From positions 1,612,001 through 1,676,000 of the forward strand of contig CP167917.1 of the NCBI GenBank assembly GCA_041504365.1: a stretch of DNA of 64,000 nt, read 5' to 3'. The position numbers and the translations under genes are program-made. Positions 50,339 to 57,256 of this stretch are shown one piece after another (position 1 is the first letter of the stretch; each line of letters starts with the position of its first letter). The notes beneath the pieces were generated by a model. It worked only from the letters and a program-made list of their open reading frames with translations. It was not told where the DNA came from and did no database searches. Source of the stretch: Dryocola sp. LX212 (GTDB taxonomy: Bacteria; Pseudomonadota; Gammaproteobacteria; Enterobacterales; Enterobacteriaceae).

Positions 50339-50419
50339 ATGCGAAGTGTGCAAGGCGTAACTAAGGATGCGGTGGTATATATTTTAATAAATCTCGCCTT
50401 CATGGTTATTATTTTTTAA
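50339..50419 (+). CDS. Possible 26-residue membrane peptide
   Basis: The frame MRSVQGVTKDAVVYILINLA continues to FMVIIF and a stop. TAGGAAAG lies 7-9 bases before the ATG, and the start is 10 bases after the PAS-LuxR stop, so it could be co-translated. The second half is a hydrophobic segment long enough to cross or sit in the membrane. It is too short for coding statistics and may be fortuitous. Confidence 0.35.
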   Translation: MRSVQGVTKDAVVYILINLAFMVIIF

Positions 50420-50751
50420 ATACAAACCTTGTCGGTGTGTGTCATTTTGTTACGCACATGTCAGGTGCTTCAGCATTCTCTCGTTTTTCACATTCACGGT
50501 GCCTATGAATACTCATAGGCACCGTGAATGTGAACATTTACGTGTATCTATATTTTTTGCTAGGATCTGTTCATTCACTATTTTGCATTGTAAGCTTCCT
50601 TCTTATTGTGATGTTTCTAGCCTGACCGCGGAGTGCAATACCATGCATTAACATTTGCATTGTGTGAAATAGGTATGCTGAAGAGCAGTAGTACTTCAGT
50701 GAGCGTATTTATTCAGAAAAATAATTTAAGCATTCATGGAGATAATAAATC
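50420..50751. other. Intergenic region upstream of the T6SS operon
   Basis: These 332 bases hold a perfect long inverted repeat (50487-50534) and presumably the tssB promoter in the last 150 bases. A 70-codon frame at 50439-50651 runs through the repeat and is not called. No sigma-54 type promoter was recognised. Confidence 0.55.
50487..50534. repeat. Perfect 22-bp inverted repeat with 4-nt spacer
   Basis: The arm at 50487-50508 (ending GGTGCCTATGA) is the exact reverse complement of 50513-50534 (beginning TCATAGGCACC), with ATAC between. There is no T-run after either arm, so a normal intrinsic terminator is not obvious. The element is discussed under findings. Confidence 0.9.
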
Positions 50752-51249
50752 ATGGCTGATTCATTTCAATCAGAAATCCCGAAGGCGCGCGTTAACATTT
50801 CGTTAGATTTACACACGGGAGGTGCGCAAAAGAAAGTTGAGCTTCCCCTTAAATTACTGAGTGTAGGTGACTTCAGCAATGGCAAAGCCACCGGCACCCT
50901 GTCGGAAAGAAGTAAATTAAATGTTAATAAAAACAACTTCGACTCGGTCCTCGAAGAGCTGAACCCTGAAGTCAGTCTCACCGTAAAAAACACGCTTGCA
51001 GACGATGGCTCGGAAGAAAATGTCCATCTGAGCTTCAGCAAGATGAAAGACTTCGAACCTGAAGCTGTTGTCCGTCAAATTCCCCAGCTTAAAGCCATGC
51101 TCGCCATGCGTAATTTACTGCGCGACCTGAAATCGAATCTCCTGGACAACACAACCTTTAAGAAAGAATTCGAAAAAATTCTGAAAGATCCTGCGCTGAG
51201 CGATGAGCTGCGTAACGAACTAAATGCGCTGGCCCCGTCCCGGAATTAA
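50752..51249 (+). CDS. tssB: Type VI secretion sheath small subunit TssB
   Basis: A 165-residue VipA/ImpB-family protein that assembles with TssC into the contractile sheath. Conserved segments are LPLKLLSVGDFSNGK, SLTVKNTLADDGSEENVHL and FEPEAVVRQIPQLKAMLAMR. GGAG precedes the ATG. It is the first gene of the T6SS operon in the window, 46 bp before tssC, and the return from AT-rich DNA to core-like base composition begins within it. Confidence 0.96.
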   Translation: MADSFQSEIPKARVNISLDLHTGGAQKKVELPLKLLSVGDFSNGKATGTLSERSKLNVNKNNFDSVLEELNPEVSLTVKNTLADDGSEENVHLSFSKMKDFEPEAVVRQIPQLKAMLAMRNLLRDLKSNLLDNTTFKKEFEKILKDPALSDELRNELNALAPSRN

Positions 51250-51295
51250 TTGTCAGGTACCGGAAATATTAACGGAATAACTGGAAAGAATGCTT

Positions 51296-52840
51296 ATGTC
51301 AGTCAATAACGAAGCCAAGAGCCCGGCGGCGGGTGCAACAATTGAAAAAACACTTCCGGACGGCGGTGTCTATGCCTCACTGTTCGAAAAAATAAATCTG
51401 CAGCCGGTTGCCGAAATGGGCAATCTGAATGGCTTTGATGATAATACCGTGATGGCGGAAACGTCTGCGAATGCCCGTGTGACCGCCGCAGTTCAGGTCT
51501 TTATGCAGTGCCTGCAGAAATCCGGACAGAAAGTCGAAAAATTAGATAAGACCCTGCTGGACCATCATATCGCGGAGCTTGACTTTCAGATCAGCCGCCA
51601 GCTTGATGAGATCATGCATAGCGATGAGTTCCAGAAAGTGGAGTCCGTCTGGCGGGGACTTAAATCCCTCGTTGACAAAACAGATTTCAGGCAGAATATT
51701 AAGCTGGAAGTGCTTGATTTATCTAAGGAAGAACTGCGGCAGGATTTCGAAGACTGCCCGGAGATTATTCAGAGCGGATTGTACAAGCAGACCTATATTG
51801 CGGAATACGACACACCGGGTGGCGAGCCTGTCGCTGCCGTCATTTCAGCGTATGAGTTTGATGCCTCAGCCCAGGATGTGGCGCTGATGCGGAATATATC
51901 AAAAGTTTCCGCTGCTGCTCATATGCCATTTATTGGCTCCGCGGGACCGGCCTTCTTTTTAAAAGACGATATGGAGCAGGTCGCCGCCATCAAGGACATC
52001 GGCAACTATTTCGACCGTGCTGAATATATCAAATGGAAATCGTTCCGCGAGACCGACGATTCCCGTTATCTGGGACTGGTGATGCCGCGTGTGCTGGGTC
52101 GCCTGCCGTATGGCCCGGATACCGTGCCGGTGCGCAGCTTCAACTACGTTGAAGAAGTCAAAGGCCCTGACCACGATAAATATCTGTGGACTAACGCCTC
52201 CTTTGCATTTGCCGCCAACATGGTGAAGAGCTTTATCAACAACGGCTGGTGTGTCCAGATCCGTGGCCCGCAGGCAGGTGGCGCAGTGCAGGATTTGCCT
52301 ATTCATCTGTATGACCTCGGTACCGGTAATCAGGTGAAAATTCCGAGTGAAGTGATGATCCCGGAAACCCGCGAATTTGAATTTGCCAATCTGGGCTTCA
52401 TTCCGCTGTCCTACTACAAAAACCGCGACTATTCCTGCTTCTTCTCGGCGAACTCTACCCAGAAACCGGCACTGTATGACACGGCCGATGCGACCGCTAA
52501 CAGCCGTATTAACTCACGTCTGCCGTATATCTTCCTGCTGTCGCGCATCGCGCATTACCTGAAGCTCATTCAGCGTGAAAACATCGGCACCACTAAAGAC
52601 CGTCGTTTGCTGGAACTTGAGCTGAACACCTGGGTCCGTGGACTGGTGACCGAAATGACCGATCCGGGCGACGAACTGCAGGCGTCTCACCCGCTGCGTG
52701 ACGCCAAAGTGATTGTCGAAGACATCGAAGACAACCCGGGCTTCTTCCGAGTCCGCCTGTTCGCTATCCCGCACTTCCAGGTGGAAGGCATGGACGTCAA
52801 CCTGTCACTGGTTTCTCAGATGCCGAAAGCCAAATCGTAA
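51296..52840 (+). CDS. tssC: Type VI secretion sheath large subunit TssC
   Basis: A 514-residue VipB/ImpC-family protein, the large sheath subunit. Diagnostic blocks are QDVALMRNISKVSAAAHMPF, the RVLGRLPYG segment, FAANMVKSFINNGWCVQIRG and ELNTWVRGLVTEM. Start 51296 has GGAA at 9-base spacing; the ATG at 51290 is too close to that site. Contraction of the TssB-TssC sheath propels the Hcp tube and VgrG spike. Confidence 0.96.
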   Translation: MSVNNEAKSPAAGATIEKTLPDGGVYASLFEKINLQPVAEMGNLNGFDDNTVMAETSANARVTAAVQVFMQCLQKSGQKVEKLDKTLLDHHIAELDFQISRQLDEIMHSDEFQKVESVWRGLKSLVDKTDFRQNIKLEVLDLSKEELRQDFEDCPEIIQSGLYKQTYIAEYDTPGGEPVAAVISAYEFDASAQDVALMRNISKVSAAAHMPFIGSAGPAFFLKDDMEQVAAIKDIGNYFDRAEYIKWKSFRETDDSRYLGLVMPRVLGRLPYGPDTVPVRSFNYVEEVKGPDHDKYLWTNASFAFAANMVKSFINNGWCVQIRGPQAGGAVQDLPIHLYDLGTGNQVKIPSEVMIPETREFEFANLGFIPLSYYKNRDYSCFFSANSTQKPALYDTADATANSRINSRLPYIFLLSRIAHYLKLIQRENIGTTKDRRLLELELNTWVRGLVTEMTDPGDELQASHPLRDAKVIVEDIEDNPGFFRVRLFAIPHFQVEGMDVNLSLVSQMPKAKS

Positions 52841-52858
52841 GGCGAGGGGAAATCAGGG

Positions 52859-54196
52859 ATGAAAATTTACCGCCCACTTTGGGAGGATGGGGCCGCTCTG
52901 GCCCCGCAACAGTTCCAGCAGCAGGCCCGCTGGAGTGAACACGTTGCCGACATGGTCGCCCGGATGGGTATTTCTCATCCCTGGGGCGTGGTGGCGGCAG
53001 AATTTGATGATGCCGCACTGGCGCTCTCGCGCTTGAACGCCACCCGTCTGGTGGTGCGCTTTCAGGACGGTACCCTTGTGGATACCGACCTGGCAGATAC
53101 CCTTCCTCCGGTCTGTGATTTGTCTGTTGCCGCCGGCAGTGAGGCTGTTGACGTGGTTGTCGCGCTGCCGCTGTTGAGTGCCAGCGGCGGCAACCTCGAT
53201 AACGGTCAGGACAGTGAACGCCCGCGTCGCTGGAAAGCGGAGCGTGTGGTGGTGCAGGAGCTGGCCGGGCATGAAAGCGGGGAACTTGCGATCCTGCGTA
53301 ATGCGCTGACCCTGCGTCTGTCCAGCCAGGAAAACACGGCATACCTGACCTGTCCGGTCGCCCGTCTGGTGCGCAATGCACAGGGACAATGGAGCCGTGA
53401 CCCGGCCTTTATCCCGCCGATGCTGTCGGTTGCTGCGAGCCCGTCACTGACCACCGAACTGGGTGACCTGCTGGTTCGCCTGCAGGCCCGTCGTCGTCGC
53501 CTGATGGCCATGCGTCGTGAAAGCAATGAGCGGATGGCCGACTTTGCGGTCGCGGATGTCTCCCTGTTCTGGCTGCTCAATGCCCTGAACAGTGCTGAGC
53601 CGGTGCTGACGGAACTGCTGCAGACGCCGGATCGTCACCCGGAACTGCTGTACCGCGAACTGACCCGTCTGGCCGGCAGTCTGCTGACCTTTTCGCTGGA
53701 GCACGACGCCAGCGATATTCCTGCTTATCAGCACGATGTACCGGAGCGGGTGTTCCCGCCGCTGCTGGCACTGCTCGACAAGCTGCTGGAAGCGAGCCTG
53801 CCGTCGCGGGTGGTGAGTATTCACCTGGAGCATCAGGATCAGATCTGGAAAGGTGCCCTGCACGATGCGCGCCTGCGTGAAGGCGCAGACTTCTACCTCT
53901 CCGTACGCTCCTCCATGCCGAACCATGAACTTCAGACGAAATTCCCGCAGCTGTGTAAAGCGGGCAGCTTTGATGATGTGTCTGACGTGGTGAACGTGGC
54001 CCTGAGCGGAATGGTTATCAAGCCGCTGACCCATGTTCCGGCCGCTATCCCGTTACGTCTTGAGAACCAGTATTTCTCGCTGGATCTGAGTACTGAGGCG
54101 GCTCGCGCAATGCTTGAAATGGGCAGCTGCACCTTCTACACCCCGCGCTCACTGGGGGATGTGAATCTTGAACTCTTTGCGGTGCTGCGCTCATGA
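52859..54196 (+). CDS. tssK: Type VI secretion baseplate subunit TssK
   Basis: A 445-residue protein of the TssK (VasE/ImpJ) family, the trimeric adaptor that links the baseplate to the membrane complex. The N-terminus KIYRPLWEDGAALAPQQFQQ and the later LRLSSQENTAYL and FPQLCKAGSFDDVSDVVNVA are family features. GGCGAGGGG lies upstream. It begins 18 bp after tssC and overlaps tssL by 4 bp. Confidence 0.95.
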   Translation: MKIYRPLWEDGAALAPQQFQQQARWSEHVADMVARMGISHPWGVVAAEFDDAALALSRLNATRLVVRFQDGTLVDTDLADTLPPVCDLSVAAGSEAVDVVVALPLLSASGGNLDNGQDSERPRRWKAERVVVQELAGHESGELAILRNALTLRLSSQENTAYLTCPVARLVRNAQGQWSRDPAFIPPMLSVAASPSLTTELGDLLVRLQARRRRLMAMRRESNERMADFAVADVSLFWLLNALNSAEPVLTELLQTPDRHPELLYRELTRLAGSLLTFSLEHDASDIPAYQHDVPERVFPPLLALLDKLLEASLPSRVVSIHLEHQDQIWKGALHDARLREGADFYLSVRSSMPNHELQTKFPQLCKAGSFDDVSDVVNVALSGMVIKPLTHVPAAIPLRLENQYFSLDLSTEAARAMLEMGSCTFYTPRSLGDVNLELFAVLRS

Positions 54197-54846
54197 ATAA
54201 ATCCGAACTCAGCCAGATAGAACGCATTTTCTACCCGGGCTGGCTGATGGCCAGCCAGCTGCGCGGTGGGCAGGAAGTCCGGGACGGGGAAGGGCTCTAT
54301 CGCCGGGCCTGCCGTCTGGTGCAGGATGCGAAAGCGGCGCTCACGGAGGCCGGTTACAGCGACATCAGCCGTGACCATATGGTGTATGCACTGTGTGCAC
54401 TGCTTGATGAGAGCGTGATGAACCGGGGAACCACCGATGATGGTTACCTGACGTGGCGTCGTGATCCGTTGCAGGCTCACTTCTTTGGCACCCTCAATGC
54501 CGGTGAGGAGCTGTGGGAGCGGATCCGCAACCTGCTGAAAGAAACCGCCCCTGACGCCGCCGTCCTGACCTGCATGTACCGGACCCTGCAGCTGGGGTTC
54601 GTCGGTCAGTATCGTGCCCAGGATGATGAACGCCGGGAAGATATCGTTCGCGCGCTCGCGGAACGGGTGCCGGCCTTCTCGCTGGCACAGGACGCCCCCA
54701 TTGTTGCCCGGGCATCACGCCTGCGCAGCGGCCGTCGCTGGTACTGGCTGACCTGGGTTGTGGCCGCTGTCGCCCTGGTGGCGCTCTGGTTCTTCCTTTC
54801 GTCTTCGCTTACCGGGCTGGTAAGCCAGACTGTCAGGCCGGGGTAA
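54193..54846 (+). CDS. tssL: Type VI secretion membrane protein TssL (DotU-like)
   Basis: A 217-residue DotU/IcmH-family protein. A cytoplasmic helical domain (residues about 1-175, with YALCALLDESVMNRG and HFFGTLNAGEELWERI) is followed by a single C-terminal membrane anchor (WLTWVVAAVALVALWFFL). There is no OmpA-like extension, so peptidoglycan binding has to be supplied by another protein, here the next gene. It is part of the TssJLM membrane complex. Confidence 0.95.
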   Translation: MNKSELSQIERIFYPGWLMASQLRGGQEVRDGEGLYRRACRLVQDAKAALTEAGYSDISRDHMVYALCALLDESVMNRGTTDDGYLTWRRDPLQAHFFGTLNAGEELWERIRNLLKETAPDAAVLTCMYRTLQLGFVGQYRAQDDERREDIVRALAERVPAFSLAQDAPIVARASRLRSGRRWYWLTWVVAAVALVALWFFLSSSLTGLVSQTVRPG

Positions 54847-54849
54847 GCG

Positions 54850-56586
54850 ATGCGGGATGCGTACCGAAGTCTGTTAACTGCCCTGGGTGCCGTGCTGGCG
54901 CTGTGGCTCATTCTGGGATTCTGGCCGCTGTCGACAGGCAGCCGTGTGGCACTCAGCCTGCTTGTTATTCTGGTGTCCGGGGTGATGTTCTGGCGTCAGC
55001 GTCGGGCTTCGCAGGCGCGGGCGACCGCTGTCCGGGACATTGTGGATGAACACCTGCCGCCGGAAGATTTTCAGGGGGCGGTTACCCTCGTCTGTGGCGA
55101 TAACGCCCCGCTGTTTGTGTCCGGTTCCCGTCACCGGGAAACCCGGCAGAGCTGGTATCTGTGGGTGAAGGATGCGGAACAGCTGCCACTCCTGGCTCAG
55201 CACCTGAGCCTGGTGCGCCCGGCCCTGGTGTCGCAAATCTCCGTCATGCTGGCGGTGGTACCTGAACAGCACACCTCCGGCGATGATTTTACCCAGTCTT
55301 TGCGGGGCTGGCAGCGGGCTGTTGTCCAGTGCCGTGCGGCATTTGGCACTCTCCCCCCGCTGTGGACTGTGACCTGGGTATCGCCTCCTGTGGCCTGCGC
55401 GGAGGAAGAGCCCGTCTGGTTTACCACGGTCAGCCAACGGAGCGGTATTCAGGTGTATCAGCCTGGTCAGGGCAATGTGTCACTGACGGAATGGACCCGG
55501 GAAGCCGGCTCAGACGGGCGTCTTTCGCGTCTGAGTCAGGGCCTTTGGCTGGACAGTCTGCTTACCTGGCAGAACAGCGCGGTGAATGACTTGCTGTCGG
55601 TACGCCAGGGCGAACTGCCGGTGATGAAGCCGTGCGTGCAGGGCATGTGCATGGTGCCGGTGAGCGGTATCGCGGGCAATCTCTGGCAACAGCACATCAC
55701 TTCCGTGACGGCGCTGCCACCGGATGTCGTTGTCACCACCGAACCACTGCCGCTGCCTGAACTGCTGCTGCCGGCGTTACCACGCCGACGTGGTGTCAGC
55801 CGCAGAATGGTGTTCTGGCGCTATGCCGGATTACTGGGCGGAATTTTCCTGGCACTTGCCATGCTGGCGTCCTGGATGAACAACCAGCGCCTCATCCGTA
55901 ATGTTGGCGATCACCTTGCGTTATATCACCAGCTGACGGGTAAGCCTGTTGCCCCGAAACTGCGGGCGCAGCAGCGCCTCAGAGCTGATGGCGCACTGCT
56001 GGATGACTGGCAGCGTCGCGGGGAGCCACTGCGTTATCGCCTGGGACTGTATCAGGGGCTGCGCCTGGTTCCACCTGTTGAGGCCGCCGTCAGCGACTGG
56101 GCTCCGCCACCACCACCACCACCGGTCATTAAGAAAATCATCCAGGGTCCGAAAACCCTTCGCCTCGACAGCATGTCGCTGTTCGATTCCGGGAAGTCCG
56201 TGCTGAAAGCGGGTTCGACCAAAATGCTGGTGAACTCGCTGGTGGGCATCAAGGCAAAGCCAGGCTGGCTGATTGTCGTGGCCGGTCATACCGATAACAC
56301 AGGCAATCCCCAACTGAACCAGACGCTGTCCCTGAGACGTGCCGAAGCGGTACGTGACTGGATGCGTGATACCGGTGATGTGCCGGAAAGCTGTTTTGCG
56401 GTGCAGGGCTATGGCGAGAGCCGCCCGATCGCAACCAACGACACCCCGGAAGGACGCGCGCTCAACCGCCGGGTCGAAATCAGTCTGGTACCGCAGGCCG
56501 ATGCCTGTCAGGTGCCGGACTCATCAAAAGCGTCACCGGATTCAACGGATGATGGCGACGCTTCAACTCAAGAAATGGAGAAGTAA
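54850..56586 (+). CDS. tagL: T6SS peptidoglycan-anchoring protein, TagL-like (OmpA domain)
   Basis: A 578-residue inner-membrane protein. Two hydrophobic segments lie at about 8-26 and 30-47, and a third at about 328-348 (YAGLLGGIFLALAMLA). A proline run (APPPPPPPV, about 424-430) and a C-terminal OmpA/MotB peptidoglycan-binding domain (VVAGHTDNTGNPQLNQTLSL, GYGESRP, NRRVEISL) follow. The 280-residue loop between TM2 and TM3 is cytoplasmic by topology. This three-TM plan matches TagL of enteroaggregative E. coli, which anchors the T6SS to the cell wall. It begins 3 bp after tssL. Confidence 0.85.
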   Translation: MRDAYRSLLTALGAVLALWLILGFWPLSTGSRVALSLLVILVSGVMFWRQRRASQARATAVRDIVDEHLPPEDFQGAVTLVCGDNAPLFVSGSRHRETRQSWYLWVKDAEQLPLLAQHLSLVRPALVSQISVMLAVVPEQHTSGDDFTQSLRGWQRAVVQCRAAFGTLPPLWTVTWVSPPVACAEEEPVWFTTVSQRSGIQVYQPGQGNVSLTEWTREAGSDGRLSRLSQGLWLDSLLTWQNSAVNDLLSVRQGELPVMKPCVQGMCMVPVSGIAGNLWQQHITSVTALPPDVVVTTEPLPLPELLLPALPRRRGVSRRMVFWRYAGLLGGIFLALAMLASWMNNQRLIRNVGDHLALYHQLTGKPVAPKLRAQQRLRADGALLDDWQRRGEPLRYRLGLYQGLRLVPPVEAAVSDWAPPPPPPPVIKKIIQGPKTLRLDSMSLFDSGKSVLKAGSTKMLVNSLVGIKAKPGWLIVVAGHTDNTGNPQLNQTLSLRRAEAVRDWMRDTGDVPESCFAVQGYGESRPIATNDTPEGRALNRRVEISLVPQADACQVPDSSKASPDSTDDGDASTQEMEK

Positions 56587-56588
56587 CC

Positions 56589-57080
56589 ATGGCAATTCCT
56601 GTTTATCTGTGGCTGAAGGACGACGGCGGCGCGGACATTAAAGGTTCTGTGGACGTTCAGGATCGTGAAGGCAGCATCGAAGTGGTTGCACAGGATCACA
56701 CCCTGTACATCCCTACCGATAATAACACCGGCAAGCTGACCGGTACCCGTATCCACACGCCGTTCAAATTCACCAAGGAAATCGACTCGTCCAGCCCGTA
56801 CCTCTACAAGGCGGTGACTACCGGTCAGACCCTGAAATCTGCCGAATTCAAATGGTACAAAATCAACGATGCCGGTCAGGAAGTGGAGTATTTCAACACC
56901 AAGCTGGAAAACGTCAAGCTGGTGAAAGTCGCGCCGAAAATGCACGACATCAAAGATCCTTCCAAAGAGAAGCATAACCACCTGGAAGAAATTGAACTGC
57001 GCTACGAAAAAATCACCTGGACCTACAAAGACGGCAACATCATTCATTCCGACTCCTGGAACGAACGCGCCACCGCGTAA
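56589..57080 (+). CDS. hcp: Hcp tube protein (TssD)
   Basis: A 163-residue Hcp1-family protein whose hexameric rings form the inner tube. MAIPVYLWLKDDGGADIKGS, HTPFKFTKEIDSSSPYLYKA and the C-terminal EKITWTYKDGNIIHSDSWNE are typical. It lacks a C-terminal toxin extension. It follows tagL by 2 bp and is followed by a strong hairpin terminator, which suggests a separate, abundant hcp transcript end. Confidence 0.97.
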   Translation: MAIPVYLWLKDDGGADIKGSVDVQDREGSIEVVAQDHTLYIPTDNNTGKLTGTRIHTPFKFTKEIDSSSPYLYKAVTTGQTLKSAEFKWYKINDAGQEVEYFNTKLENVKLVKVAPKMHDIKDPSKEKHNHLEEIELRYEKITWTYKDGNIIHSDSWNERATA

Positions 57081-57086
57081 GCCCGA

Positions 57087-57118
57087 TGCGGACAGGGTTT
57101 CCTGTCCGCAGTTTTTTT
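57087..57118 (+). terminator. Hairpin terminator between hcp and clpV
   Basis: A perfect 10-bp stem (TGCGGACAGG / CCTGTCCGCA) with loop GTTT is followed by GTTTTTTT. It lies inside an otherwise tightly packed operon, 6 bases after the hcp stop. Confidence 0.85.
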
Positions 57119-57256
57119 GCTGAGTGCCTGTCTGAAACGGGCTTTCAGCAAAGAAACCCACAATCTGCCTGCCCGACCTTATGCGCTTTGGTCTCCTGAA
57201 CCACAGGAAACAGCGAAGGGCGGTAGCGTGTCCGGAATACACAAAGAGAGAAACTC

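Noticed and set aside
50439-50651. A 70-codon frame between the PAS-LuxR gene and tssB
   Set aside because: It reads straight through both arms of the perfect inverted repeat, lacks a ribosome site and resembles nothing.
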